The translations under genes were made by a program, and so were the position numbers. The notes under the pieces are model-generated. The model was not told the DNA's origin, ran no database searches, and saw only the letters and a program-made list of their open reading frames with translations. From NCBI GenBank assembly GCA_013399305.1, contig VXAI01000046.1, positions 5,283,391 to 5,347,390 on the forward strand: DNA of 64,000 nt. Direction: 5' to 3'. The first letter of the stretch is position 1; every line of letters starts with the position of its first letter. Source of the DNA: Rostratula benghalensis. Taxonomy: Eukaryota > Chordata > Aves > Charadriiformes > Rostratulidae. Below, in pieces: positions 1 through 12,397 of the stretch.

Positions 1-316
1 ATCCTCAGAAGTACAAGCAGGGAAGACAAGGCAGGCGCAAGGCACCAGTCCCATCCAAGCCCAGGCTCCTTGCAGCACCCCCTCTAAATTCACAGATATG
101 GTCTGGGGGCAACGGGTTACATCAGGAGCTACCCTGCCTTCAAAACCACCCTTTATTTGCAAGACAAGGGCAGTTTTTGCCCCTGACCCTCTTTGCCCTC
201 CTGGCAAGCCCAGGGGGGAGCCTGCAGGGAACTGTGCCCACCCAGGCCAGGCAGGAGATGACACAGCTCAAGAAATGCACCCGGCTTTCGCAGAGAAGAA
301 AGGATGCAGTCCTTAC
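1..316. other. Gene-free left edge
   Basis: This stretch holds ordinary mixed-composition DNA with no repeat family I recognise. The short frames on both strands overlap each other and show no codon structure. If the minus-strand exon candidate at 317-384 is real, this interval is the intron that follows it. Confidence 0.5.
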
Positions 317-384
317 CTTTGGGAGGGATGCGAGAGGCTGGATGAGGGCGCAGTCGGTTCCCCCCACCAGTGATGGGCACCTTG
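317..384 (-). CDS. Candidate internal exon (68 bp), unknown gene
   Basis: Read on the minus strand, a pyrimidine-rich tract ending in CCGCAG lies directly before position 384, and a consensus donor (AAAG then GTAAGG) starts at 316. The 68 bases between them are open in all three frames, so the sequence alone does not fix the frame. One frame gives a basic, proline-rich peptide containing TGGGNRLRPH and SRIPPK, of a kind seen in disordered linkers of cytoskeletal proteins, but I do not recognise the protein. The CpG-island exon candidate at 14754-14796 is on the same strand and upstream, so both could belong to one minus-strand transcript. That link is inference. It could also be a non-coding exon or a chance splice-site pair. 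Confidence 0.25.
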
Positions 385-782
385 CTGCGGGAGCAGGGAG
401 GGCTAGCAGCGCCGGGGGGCTGCAGCCAGGGGGCTGCTCCAGAGGCTCTGCGGGCGCTGAGGGTGGCTCATGGCTCCCGGGCACAGGGGGCTGCGGGCAA
501 GAAGGTAGAGGAGAACATCAAGCATGTGCCTTCAGCACCCACTGAGCGTGACTTGAAAGCATGGAAGAACTTCAAATATTGACTTTTTTTCTTTTCTACA
601 TTGCTCGTATTTCCCCTCCTCCCCATCATCAAGGTAACCAAAGGAGTCAGGTGGGACCTGCCTAGCTCTAGAGATTAAGCAGGTGTGAATGCTTGATGAG
701 GTCCAGCACCCCTTCAGGGGTTCCTAACAGAAGTAGGGTGATATCTAGGAGCAGGTCCCAGAGGGTTTTATTGTGCTTCTGG
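385..782. other. Non-coding spacer
   Basis: Nothing gene-like is visible. The interval contains a GC-rich part (to about 500) and a more AT-rich part with a T-run near 585. Confidence 0.5.
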
Positions 783-868
783 CATAGAATCATAGAATAC
801 ATGGAAGGGACCTTAAAGATCACCTAGTTCCAAGCCCCCTGCCACGGGCAGGGACACTTCCCACTAAT
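783..868 (-). repeat. CR1 LINE 3' end fragment
   Basis: The interval begins with two copies of the octamer (CATAGAAT CATAGAAT) and continues with GGAAGGGACCTTAAAGATCA and the TAGTTCCAA motif. This is the reverse complement of the avian CR1 3' terminus. The orientation is minus because the octamer tail, which is the 3' end, lies at the low coordinate. Only about 85 bases remain, which is the usual heavy 5' truncation of CR1 copies. Divergence is modest, so it is a relatively young copy. Confidence 0.9.
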
Positions 869-2710
869 GCAGGTGGGATGTGGGCATCACCGGTGGGAAG
901 GAAGGGACAAGCTTGCCTGGGAAAGCAGCCCCTTTGCCCACATTGACACACAGAGCCCAAAACACATAAGGGAAGGAGCCCTCAGCTCAGTGGGCCCAGC
1001 TTATGAGGCTGGGGGAAGCCCTCTTCTCTGCTCCCAAGTCAAGGGATCCCACTGCCACCTCAGAAATACTAAGGGAAAGCAGGTCCTTGATCTGCCAATG
1101 CTCCTCCCCATGGCAATGCCGAAAGAAAGCAAGACCCTTTGATGATGGAGGAGGTGGCACCTTCACCCCTCCCTCTATTCAGCTTCACCTTTTCGTGCAG
1201 CGCTACCCTCTCCAGCATGGGTTTGATTTAACACATTTATTTGGCAGTGAGGTCCTCACGGCAGAGCTCGCATGGTTTGGGTTGGGTTGGGTTGGGTTTT
1301 TTTCTGCATCTCCAACAGTTTTGAGCAGTCAGTGCTTAACTAATTAATAATACAGCGGTGACACCTCCAAAAATAGATTCTGGGGATGGATTTTAGCAGC
1401 CATCATCCCCTGCCCGAGCTCCGACATCCTGTCTCTCACGGTGCCCGTCAGGCTCAGGCAGCGCCGTTTTGGTCTCGGGAAGTATTCACGGGGCTCACGG
1501 CGGAGGCTGGCAAATATTTGCCAAGGATTCCTCCCAGATCTCGGGGCCTGCCAGGCGCCCGCTGCAAATCTGTTTGCTGATCATGGTCCTCCCGCTAATT
1601 GGCAAACGGAGAGCAAAGGATAAGAGGGCTGCAGCGAGCACAGGGGAAGGCAAGCCCGCTCCACCATGGGGAAGACAACTCCATCCACCCTAACGAGGGC
1701 TCGGTAATTAACACCTGCGGCGCCGCAGTACAGCATGGCAGGGTCTAACCCCCAGCTCCTGGTGACGATCGTGGCTGAGGGAAGTGATCTCTCAGGCTGG
1801 GGGAAGTGGAAGGATGCTGCCTGGGATGGCGATAGCTGCGTGTTGAGCAGCATTCCCCAGGAATCCAGCTGGCCATTTCCTCAATCCCAGCTCCCTGTTG
1901 CAAAGGGGCAACGGCAAAAGCTTCCTCTCCCCCTTCCCCGCTCCCCCTCGCACGCCCCCTGAAGCAGTTCCCACCAGAGTCGCTCTCCCGGCTTCTCCTC
2001 TGATCTTGGCACCTTACCAAGCTCCAGCCCAGGCCAACAGCAAGCTGCTAATTAGCTGCACTAATTAATCTCCGTTTCCATTGTTTATTCTTTTGTCCTC
2101 GCGCGAACAGCCACGCTGCCCAGCGTGGTAAGCTGCTACGGCTGCAAAGGTCCCCGAGGAATGGGGGGGCCACACTGACCACCTGAGGTGGCACCTGCCA
2201 CCAACCCTATTCCCAGCTGCAGCCACCAGCATCACAGCCCAGCCTTCCTGCCCCCAGCCCCGAGGAAGAGCTCTCTGTCTGTTTGTCCCTCCGTCAGAAC
2301 TGCCCCACTGGAGACACCCCACGCTTGCTGCCAGGAGCGGGCACCATCCCTGGAGCACAGGCAGCCATCCACCTCCCCCCCCCCCCAGTCCCCAGCTAAT
2401 CCCCCCGCGCGCCGAAATCCTGCCTTTGTGCTCGCCCCATCCACTGCCCGGGCATTAGGCACCCGCCCATCCCAAACTAATCTCCAGAAAGCTCCCTCAG
2501 CTGGGCTGGGAGGAATTCCCCCTTGCCCAGGCAGCCCTGGTACCCCAAAAGCATGGGGGGGGAGGTGGTGGGATGGACCAGGAGGACACCCCAGCTTCGA
2601 CTCCATGCTAGCGCTGGCAGGCTGTCCTGGGGATGAACCCATAGACCATTACTCTTCCACTTGCTTGCCTTTGTCAGTGCTTTTTATAACCAGGTCTTTT
2701 TTTTGGGGGG
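869..2710. other. Non-coding, GC-rich stretch
   Basis: No supported gene. Small items inside are a GGGTT pentamer run (1275-1298), a 16-bp perfect palindrome TGGCAAATATTTGCCA (1508-1523) and several TAATTA-type homeodomain cores (about 1337-1347 and 2048-2068). A 183-codon plus frame at 2188-2739 is low-complexity Pro/Ser/Ala and runs into the A-tract, so it is read as chance. Confidence 0.5.
1275..1298 (+). repeat. (GGGTT)n short tandem repeat
   Basis: About four copies of the pentamer GGGTT are followed by a T-run. It is a simple repeat and differs from the vertebrate telomere hexamer. Confidence 0.8.
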
Positions 2711-2753
2711 AAAAAAAAAAAAAAAAAAACGGAATTTAAAAAAAAAAAAAAAA
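2711..2753 (+). repeat. Paired poly-A tracts
   Basis: A 19-base A-run (2711-2729) and a 16-base A-run (2738-2753) are separated by eight bases and preceded by a T-run and a G-run. No retroelement body is recognisable upstream. Such lengths are also prone to sequencing slippage. Confidence 0.9.
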
Positions 2754-2987
2754 GACAACACCAAGGGGAGAGAAAAGAACTGTTAGTCCAGGGGAGCCTG
2801 TGTTGTTAAATACAGAGAAATCCAAGTCTGGAGTCCAACAGAGGCCAAGGTTTCCAGGCTTTGACACAGCTGACAAGCTGGAGCACAATGAGAAAATACA
2901 CACACAGAAATAGCCAGGCAGGATAAAGGATTTACTGCCTCTTTCACAGAAAAGAAAAGAATAAGCTTAAACACTCCATTTAGGAAT

Positions 2988-2990
<3 letters not shown>

Positions 2991-3022
<32 letters not shown>
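2991..3022 (+). repeat. 32-base poly-A tract
   Basis: This is one of the longest homopolymers in the window. An AATAAG hexamer lies about 30 bases upstream, so the tract could be the tail of an old retrocopy, but the upstream 250 bases match no family I know and no target-site duplication is evident. Confidence 0.9.
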
Positions 3023-3023
<1 letters not shown>

Positions 3024-6000
3024 CAAATCTGCAGGAAGAATATTTGAGCAGCAGGATTACTGGGAGGTGAGGAAGAACCAGATCCTGCCTGTCCTGGCTA
3101 CAGGAGGGGATGGTGCATCCCCAGGGAGCTTCCCCCCGGGCCACCAGCAGCAAGCACTCACACAACATGCCAGGTGCCACCTCAGAGCCACCCCGTGTGT
3201 CCCCTCCTGCCCTGCTCCGGGTGAGACCAGCAGGAGCACTGCCCAGTTCTGGGTCAGAGCATCCTGACACAGCCTGCAGACACACCACATTCTCCTGCCT
3301 GAAGCATTTCTCCTGGACTGATCCTGGCAGTCAGTTCACCCCCTTCCCTCAAATTCCCCTCCAGGTTCCACCACCCCGGTGCCATCCCCCCCAGCTGGTG
3401 AGGCCCCCTGGTTTTCAGACAGGGTTCTCCACAGTGGGAAGGCTCCAGGCTCTTGGCTGCCCTCGGTTTTCATGAGGAAGTCATCTCAGACCCTCTCCCT
3501 GGGGCCACAGGTGGAGAAGCCTGATGGAAGGAGAGCCAGGGCTAGGTAGGGTGCTGGGGAATGGTTCCCTCCCACCGCCTCTCCAGGTTTGACCCCATTG
3601 AAGCGGAAAGTTTGGAGTTCTCTGCAAGTTTCCTCCAACTCGTGATGAAAGAGAAACTCTTTGGAGAGCGGAGAGGAACCCAGTTTCCCTGATGAAAGTA
3701 TTGCAGTGGGATTTTGGACTTTTTTTTTTTTTGTCTCCTTTTGAGTAGTGCCAGCCAGAACAGAGCATTATAACCAGCCAGGCAGAAGGTCTTACCCTTT
3801 CCATGGGAGGAGACCAAGTCTCCCAGCTGGAAACCAGGACAGAACCCACCCCTGGTCCTGCTGAGAAGCTAGTTAAAAGCCAAAGCCATCATTTCTGGGC
3901 TGAAACAGAGCAAGATTCACAAACCCACTCACTCGTCCAGCCTGGAAGTGCTCATGCTCATGCCAGAGCAGCTCAGACCACATTTCTGACACTCTCGGGT
4001 GGCCAGGAGCTGCTGCTGGGTCATTTAGTCCATTCCCCCTTGGGGAACAGGGATTCACGGTGCCTAAAGCGTGCCCAACAGCTACGGTCAAGCCTGACCT
4101 TCAACATCTCCAAGCAAAGCCAATCCTACAACCTCCCTTGGCAGCTTACACGCTGCTTAATTGCCCTGATAGTTATGCATTGTGAGCTTTTTTTTTCTTT
4201 TTTTTTTTTGTAAAAAGCAGCTGATTTCTCAGCAGCAACAAATACTCGGGAAAGCTTTCTCCCTGGCAAACTCGCTCTATTGTTCCTCTCTTTCACATAA
4301 AACATCCCTAATGAAGAGGGAAAGAAGGATCTTGGCTTCTTTCAAAACAATCTGAAATATTATATTAAAAACACGCGCTGAGTGTTGACATATTTAGCAC
4401 GTTGCTTTATAAAATAAATTGCCCGAGCCCATTCAGAGCTCGACACCATCAAGACAGCACCAGAGCTATGTGGCTGGGGGGATACTGCCACAAGAAGTCC
4501 CACTTTGGGGAGGCATGGAGCACCTCGGAGCAGCCAGGTGGCCCCAGCTTGGGCTTTGGTGGGAGCTAAAAGCCACCAGCATCATCCAGCCCCTGAAAGG
4601 AGGGATGGACAAGCACCACACAACGTGTCCATGCGAGGTTTCAGACCCGTGAATCCTCTCTGCCTAAACCCCAGCTCTCCATCTAGGCATCTCCAAAGGT
4701 CTGAGGCAGCTTCTCAAGGAGCCCACCGGGGTTTCTCTCCCTGCCTGGCACAAGCAGGGTCCCTACAGAGCATCCATCCTCTCCCCAAGGAGTCTTTGAA
4801 GTGCTCTGGGCTCCATTGCAACAGGATTTTCCAGACATTAAACTGATGCTCAGACAACAAGCAGACATCAAAAAAGCCTTCATTACAAGGCTGGTGTGTG
4901 TCCAAGAGCAGCCCAGGGGCCAGAATAAGATATGGTGCCTCAAAAGCCTCTCACTGGAGGCCAGCATGAGGTAATGCTCTTCATGGACTCATGGTCCATG
5001 CCAGTTCCACATTTGTTTTGCAGGGGGACGAGAAATGAGCAAGTTTTCTGCCACTCTGGTTCTCCTCTGAGGAGCAAACGTTTCCATGCCAACAAAGCCA
5101 CTGTACCCTGTCCTGCTGTGAGGGTGCCCAGGCATTTGGGTTCCTCCAAAGATGCTGCTGGCCTTGGCAGCGACATCCCCAGGGTGATCAGCAGCTTCCC
5201 TCCAAGGAAAGGAGGAGGAACCTCCAAAGGCTGCTGTGAAAACATCAGCACTGAGAACTTCAGTAGGATTTTCTTCACCATATTCCTTCCTGAACAACCC
5301 GCCATGCCATTAATTATCCAGTGGCGGGAAGTAATGTTACTGGTGGGCACCGCTGGCAATGGAGGGGCAGTCACTCCTCCCTATGGTCCAGTCTGCTCCT
5401 GCCAAAGCCCTCAGATTTCAGTTTCACAGCAGATTTCATCCTTTTAAGGCTCAAGCTGAGGTTCAGGTAGGAAACGTCTGGCACTCATCACCCACTGACC
5501 CCAACCCGCCCCTAAGGGCAGTGGCCCTAGGAGCAACCCATCTTCCCCTCCAAGCAGCAGACCAACATGGGGTCTCAGCACTGGGAAGGGAATGCTGTGG
5601 CTGGAGCATGCACAGAGCAGCTTTAAGGTGCATTTACCTGGGATCTAACTCCATCTGCAAGGTAGGTCACTAAGACAAGGTCCTGGTTCCCCAGGACAGG
5701 TTGGTGTGGAGCCAAAAGGCTTGGCTCAGATAATGCTGCCCCGTGCCAGGATGCTACTAAAGCCACCCAAGTAAGGCACAGACCCTCGGGTGCCCTGCTG
5801 CGCTCTCTGCTCTTCTTTGACGCAGGACCACAAGCCCTCCGAGAAGGTCCAGCAGCACCCCATCACTTCCACCCTCTCCAGACCCCCTCAGGTTTATCAG
5901 CACCAGCGAGAGGGCAGGTTCCCTGCGGCGAGATCCACTGAGCACGGGGCACCACCACAGATCAGCAGGACCTGGGGCTCCTCCTCATTTATATTCTCCT

Positions 6001-8493
6001 CCAGCCCCAGCCTTCAACATGGCTGAGGAAGGCAAGGCAAGACAAGGCCTACAGAGAATGCCTGAAGATTATTTCTCTCAGATTCCAATTTATTTTCCAT
6101 CATTAATGCTTTTGAAAGCCCAACACGTCCTGCAAACAGAGAGAGCATGTTAAACATGCTGCAAAAGCGAGACGAGCACATGCCTGGCAGAGGGAGACGC
6201 GCCGCCAGCAGGCACCATCCCGGCAGCACCACCATGGGAAGGGCTTTGGTGCCAGCAAGCACCACCCTTGCTCAGCAGAAGCTGGAGTGGGAGCTACTTA
6301 TCCCCCACAGAGAGGTCCCTCACCACACACCCGCTTGAGCCTCTTCCCACATCCCTGGAGAAGCAGGAGCAGCATCCTGGAAAGCAGAGGAACCACAAGC
6401 CTTGCGCTGCTGAGCATCGCCCGGCGGAGGAGGGAAGGAAAAACCAGGAGGGAGCGAAGCTGAAAAGGCTCGGATGAAGGATGAGAGGAGCTGGAGCCTT
6501 CCGTAATGTAGAGAGAATTGCTTTCGCCAACTATCTGCAGTTTTAAAGCAATTACATCTGGGGAGAAGCTGAGAGCGTGTCTGAGTGCTGCACACATGGC
6601 GAGTGTGTTTTAAAATGCAAGAATTGAATCCGGGGGGAGGAGAAAAGGGCAAAAGAAAAAATGCCTTTTAAAAACAAAGATTTGATGCAGTAGGTACCGA
6701 GAGGATACAATATTTATAGATCAGGGAAGGGACAGATCTTGGCAGCAGCCAGATATCCTGGGAATGGGACAGATGAGAGATCATGGGGGGGGTGGAGGGG
6801 GACAACATGGACAACAGACATGGGCAACAGGCTCCCACTGCTGGTCTCCTTCTCCCTGAGCATGAGAAATCCTCCTTGGGAAGCCCGGACAAGGTAGCAG
6901 AAGTAGGGGTTCCCTCAATTAAAACACCATTCACCAGCTGCTCGTGCAGGAGGGACAGGAACAAGCAAGAGCCACCGCAGCGCCAGCATCAGGGTCAGGT
7001 CACGGTGAGCTCAAACACCCTGGGGAACACACTGCCCTGAGATGTGGAACCCCCTTAAAACTTCCATTGATGGACCTGCAGCCCAACCCAGTACTCACCC
7101 CAGCACTTACCAGTTAAAGCCTTTCCAGGCCCAGATTTAGACTGGTTGAGGCAACAGCTTTATTTGGCCACAGATGAGAAGCTCCTTCAAGCTACGGGAA
7201 GTACTTCTGATCTTCCCCAACAAGCCATCTCCCTTCACCACTTTTCCCCCCTCTAATCTGCTGGAATTAGGAAGGATCCCAGCCCATAAGCACGCCTAAT
7301 TCTCTAATTACCAAGGTGGCAGTGGCCAAGCTGCCCTGACTGCTGCCGCCACTGCTCAGACATCCAATTTATCAGGCAGATGCCCCTTTTGCTTTCCGGC
7401 CACGCATCTTCCCTTCGTCCTTATCTGCTCTGGGGACAGGTGTGGGAAGCGGAGAAGTGGCATCCGCGGCTGCTGGTGACAGAGACCCTTTTCAGAGGAT
7501 GCTGTTCCGCTGTTATTACCAACTCTCGCCAAGTGGAATTGAGACATGAAGTAGATTTGTGCCCAAGATAATGGCATTTATTAGACAAGCTATTGAGGAG
7601 AAAACAAAAGCTAACAGTGGAGAGCCACTAAGAGAAACGCTTAAAGAGAATCCATCAAGAATACAAAGAGGAGCAGCGATAATGGTTGGTGCTTCCCATC
7701 AATGATTAGGAACCTTGAGCAGTCAGTCCCTTAACAACCCTGGGAGAGGGAAGGTTAATGTCACCCAGCAAGAGGTGACAAACAGTCCAAAGGTGTCTGC
7801 AGCTTCCGTGGGAGCAGCATCAAACCCCTTCCTTCATGGACAGACCTGGCTGAACACCTCAGCCCCCAGAGCACCCACAAGCCTTCTCCTCACCTCTAGG
7901 AGCACCAGACGATACCCACACCATAGAATATCTGCACCATATACTCTTACTACACACAAGAACACCACCCTCAAGAGATCCCAGCATGGCTCCTCTGGCC
8001 TATGGCACTGCACACCATGGTTTGACCAAGGCAGGATGGGGAAGGAAGGAGAATTTAGTCCCCATACCCCACCTAGAGCAACCAGGGCACTTCTGATAAA
8101 GCCAGAACTGCCTTCTCATGGGGAATACCTTGAAACTCATGGATCCACCCAGATTTTGCTATTGGAGAACTACCCCTTCTCACCCAAGGAGACCTGTTCC
8201 TAAAAAACCTTCCAATAAAAATGCATTTTCATGGGAAAAATTTCTTCCATAGGATCTTTCACACCTAGACTTTTTCATCCCAACCCTCCTCTTCTTCCCT
8301 GTGAGGACACTCAAGGGCCAGGCTCGGGGAAGAGCCAGCGGCACGGGGTGATGCGAAGGAGAGCGAGCCCAGTCAGGAGGACGAGGGCATCCCTGCAGCT
8401 CCCGAGAAATTTATTGCTTATGACACATTGTCAAAGTGAGATGCGCCTCATTAGCCAGAGCCGAAGCAAATGAGAGGGCTCCTTAGCCAATTT
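3023..8493. other. Non-coding stretch
   Basis: No supported gene in these 5.5 kb. The content is T-runs near 3721 and 4190-4210, an AT-rich block about 4340-4430, the AT-rich block at 6485-6665, and otherwise mixed unique sequence. A consensus minus-strand donor (CTG then GTAAGT) occurs at about 7111 but only a 31-base exon can be drawn before it, so I do not call it. Confidence 0.5.
6485..6665. promoter_or_regulatory. AT-rich non-repetitive block, possible conserved element
   Basis: Unlike the GC-rich flanks, this block has complex AT-rich sequence with AATTGC and AATTAC cores and no simple repeat. Blocks of this texture in bird gene deserts are often conserved enhancers, but conservation cannot be read from a single sequence. 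The call rests on composition only. Confidence 0.2.
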
Positions 8494-8512
8494 AAAAAAA
8501 AAAAAAAAAAAA
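8494..8512 (+). repeat. Poly-A tract
   Basis: Nineteen consecutive A. No retroelement is recognisable on either side. Confidence 0.9.
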
Positions 8513-8977
8513 GGAAAATAGTTAAAAAATACAAAATCAAGGATGCTCTCTGGGGCTCACTGTCTCCTCTTGGGAAATCAGGGCATGGTGTAACACAGAC
8601 CCAAGCCACAGCTCCTCCCCTCTCACCAAGATGGTGAATTCCCCGTTTCCAGCAAGTGGCAGCTGCTGGGAGCAGCCAGCAACCAGTACACAGCCTGGCT
8701 GGATCCAGTATAGCCCGGCTGGAAAAACACCTGGCACTCGGAGAGTTTGAAAATGAGAGGTTTCGTTTCACAGCTCCTGGAGCGTTTTGTTTCCCAACTC
8801 TTGAAACAGAGCTCATTGACTCTCCTGAGTGGCATTCTCTGCTACAAGAAAAATAATAATAACCTATTTTTAAAAGCTTTTTTTTTTTAAAAAAAAAAAA
8901 AAAATGACGTGCTTTTCCTTTGTGGGTTAAGCTGAGCTGGCACATGCCTCTTTTTAGGGGGGACTTGGGGGGTTTAG

Positions 8978-9038
8978 TTGGGGTTTTTTTGGTTTTTTTG
9001 TTTGTTTGTTTGTTTCGTTTGGTGGTTTGGTTTTTTTT
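8978..9038 (+). repeat. T-rich (TTTG)n low-complexity tract
   Basis: T-runs alternate with G, including four TTTG units near 8998-9015, followed by a T-run and a C-run. An A-tract also precedes the region at about 8888-8904. Long frames crossing this tract owe their length to low-complexity codons. Confidence 0.85.
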
Positions 9039-12000
9039 CCCCCCTCCAAGATTTATCAGCCTTTGGTGCAGAAGAGCTGGCAGCGATGCTAACCCTGCTC
9101 TCCTCCCTGCACTGGGGAGTCCCTGGCCCTCAGCAGCCTGGGGAAAACCTAACCCAGACCCTGCAACGTGGAGTGGGATGCTTCCCAGGGAATGCTTCCC
9201 AGGGGAGGCACCAGCTGTGCTCCCTGCTTGCACCCAGAGTTGCACAGCAAAACCACCCAACGTTTGCAGGAGAGGATGGGCCAAACAGGATTTAAGAGGC
9301 AGAGGGACCATTTTGATGCCGGGGGGAGCATCTGCAGGCAGAACATAAGCTTCTCTGTCACAAGCCAGCTTGAAATTTTGCAAGAGCAGCAACATGGCTG
9401 TTGGCAGCGAACAGCCCAGCTCGCTGCTGTCCCCACGGGCACTGCAGGAACCCGGGAGCTGAAGATGGAGCCATGGACATGGACGGATCATTCAGAGGAG
9501 CCTGATGCCCCTGCAGCAGGGACCAGGATGCCAGAGCAGAAAGCAGATTCCACCTTACAGGCAGTACCTCCAACAACCGGTGGCAAAGAGACCTCTCTCT
9601 CCTTCCCCACCAGAGGAGCACCCAGCAAGAGACTGGAGAGGCTGCAGGCTTTAAAGATGCCATCACCCAGGAGCTACAGGGTTGGCAGGGGACATCCCTC
9701 TGCCCACAACAGCAGGGGAGGGGTACAAGTCACCCTGCAAAACCACCTCCTGCCCTCACAGCTGCCCAAGTCTTCCCTGTCATCAGCCAGAACTGGGGAG
9801 CACCAGCTGCTGGGGACAAGACATGGTTCCTGCCAGAGATAGCTGAGTGGTGACATTCCCTGTGGCTCCCCAGCCTGTCCCATGGGCACAGGGATGCTCA
9901 CCCTGCCCTCCCTTCCCTGCACCAGGCAGGCTGAGCCCAGCCCAGCAGCATTTTCCTAAATTAAACAATAAACAAGGAGCCCCTTGCAGATTTCCCTTAC
10001 ACTGCAGTTCCTTATTAGTCCCCACAGTAAACACAAAGGAGAAAAAACCCACCACACACACACACACACAATTAACCTGAGAAGGATGCTTTCTGTTTAA
10101 AGGCACAAATGGATGCTAAAAGCAGACAAAGGAGCCTGAGCAAATGCACGGCAGAAGGCATCTGGTGAGGCAGGGAAGAGCAGCAGGGCTCCTACCAGCC
10201 ATGCCCAGGAGCCATCACTGGCACAGGAAGCTCAGGCGGCGCAGTCCTACACCCCTTGCAGGGTCTGTCACCCCAGCAGGGGCTTCACTACCCCCTCACT
10301 ACCCCTATGTACCCCCAAAGCCTGAGATGACCCTCTCCAGCAGGTCCCCGAGGCCGGGCAGGCTGGTGGCTCCTGTGCCAGAATTGGGGTGCAGTCCATT
10401 GAGCTCCAGGGGAATGCTCAGACAGCAAAAAATCACAATTACTCGCCTGGAAAAGGGGGCCAGGGCACTGGAATTAACCCCCTGTGCCCGGTGCCTACAG
10501 CTGCACGATGCTAATTTAATGAGAAATGGCCATTTGAAGCTTAACGGCTCTCGCTGGCAGGTGTCTTGTGTCCCCCCATCCCTCCACCTCTTTTCCCACT
10601 GAAGCTGCTTCCCATACAGTGCACCCAGCTAATTAATCGCAGAGCAAAATCCAATCAGTCAGGCCATCCTATCGCAGCTAAAGGCATTTAGGAGATAATG
10701 CCATGAAACTCCAGATGGACTGGCCTGACCCCAACCTCTGACACCACCAGGGTACTCGGGAGCTGCTGCTGCTCCAGCCAACATCCCAGATCCAAACACA
10801 CCAGGGTAAACAAAGCCTTCAGAGGCTTACAGTGCTCCCTGTGCCCCAGGTTTCCAAGCCCCCACTGACTTTACCGGGACCTGTGCTGTCCTCCTCCACT
10901 TGCCACCTTGCCTTGGGACAGCCCAGGCTCACTGCGGCCAGCCTGGCTTCATGCAAGCACAGGTGAGGGAGATGCCACCTCCCCTACTTCTGCCCACCCC
11001 AAACTTGCTCTCAGCATGGCAGGAGGAGAGATTTGGAGGCCAGATGCCAGCCCATTTTCTCCCCGTTGCTGCCAGCACATGCCCCATGTACTGTCAGCCA
11101 CGGTGGAGGCTGCCTCGAGGTGTCACGCGCTGGTGATGCTGGTACACCAGGGCAGCCTTCATCCCTCCCATCCTCCCCAATGATCCCCCAAGGTACTGAG
11201 AGACGATGACCACTGCTCAGCAGCTAAAGCCCAGCCATGCTGAAGATGGGTTTTGATGGCAAGTGGAGGTAGGAGAGTGGCTGAAGTGGTGGGATGCTGG
11301 ACAACCAACCCTTTTATTGCTGGCACTGATGTGCTGATCTCCATGTGGGATGTTCTCAGCTTTGCAGGGATGGTTTAAATCTCCTCCCCGGGGTAAAAGT
11401 GTGGGAGTTCAATCACAACATGAAGAGCTGATGAGGGAGAGGTTATCAGACCCTTTTGACAAAGGGGGGGGAGCTTGAGCTAGCTTAGCCCATTTGGTCC
11501 TATATCAGCCCCTGTCCCTCCCACAGCAAGGTGTTGGGTGCCCTTGGTACCTCAAACAGATTTTTTTCTTAATCACATCCATCTGAGGCCCAGTCCTGAC
11601 CACTGGGAGCCCCACTGGTTCCCAAGCCGCTCGCTGCAATGGTATTAAAGAGAAAAAGCCTTTGGTGCTGAATCCTGGGCATCCCTGCAAAGATTCGGTG
11701 GGGTCACCTCACTGCCTGCCAGCTGCACTCCCGGCCATGTCACAACAATAAAGCAGCTGATTTTGTGATTTACTGATCCTACCATGGGTTAATTTTGCCT
11801 GCCCAGGGTGAGGATAAGCTCTTGGATTTAGAAACATTTTAAGGATTGTAGTTTTAATATTTTCCCCCCCCCCCTTTATTTGTGTGTGCACATGTCAAAA
11901 GCTCTTACGCCCTGATCCAAAGCCCAAACTCAAGGCAGGGGATATACATCGATTCTAAATATGCTCCTGGCACAGGTGGCAGCAAAACCTTGTTGCAGTT

Positions 12001-12397
12001 GAAATTACGTGTGGATTTGGCTCTCACTTGGCCCAGCCCATCTCGCAGCAGCTTGACCTCGAAAGAGAAATGAGGAAGAGCCTCTGCCCCCTCAAACACA
12101 CCTCCAAAAGGCCTTTGTTGGAGGTTCAGGCGCAGCTAAGGGACAGAAAACCTCTCCACCAGGCGCATCGATGAGGCTGGCACCCAAACAACAGCCTGTA
12201 GATCTCCCTGACGTGGATTTGCCAAGGAGGGGTGCAGGACCAGCACACGGCTGCCAGCAGGCAACAGCATTCCCGCCGAGCCCAAAGGGAAAGGGGATGG
12301 TGCCGAGATGACATCTAGTAACGGGGGTCTTCCTCAGCACGGCCGATCTACAAAACTCTCCGTCTCACAAGGTCGTTTACTCCTCGTCTCCTTACAG
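9039..12397. other. Non-coding stretch
   Basis: No gene supported. A 224-codon plus frame at 9168-9842 has no recognisable domain and composition like its flanks. The interval includes a CA microsatellite near 10053 and a C-run near 11864, and the rest is unique mixed sequence. Confidence 0.5.
10053..10070 (+). repeat. (CA)n microsatellite
   Basis: Nine perfect CA dinucleotides. Confidence 0.9.

Noticed and set aside
1275..1298. Interstitial telomere repeat
   Set aside because: The unit is GGGTT, not the TTAGGG hexamer.
1508..1523. Palindrome as a full NFI site
   Set aside because: The TGGC and GCCA halves are eight bases apart, while a full NFI site has five.
2188..2739. 183-codon plus frame
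   Set aside because: It ends in lysines from a poly-A tract, is low-complexity Pro/Ser, and overlaps an equally long minus frame.
6324..6376. Minus-strand exon between a good acceptor and a GTGAGG donor
   Set aside because: Open frames exist, but similar acceptor-donor pairs occur by chance throughout this GC-rich DNA and nothing links it to another exon.
8451..9491. 346-codon minus-strand frame
   Set aside because: Its length comes from A/T homopolymers read as Lys and Phe runs, and no domain is present.
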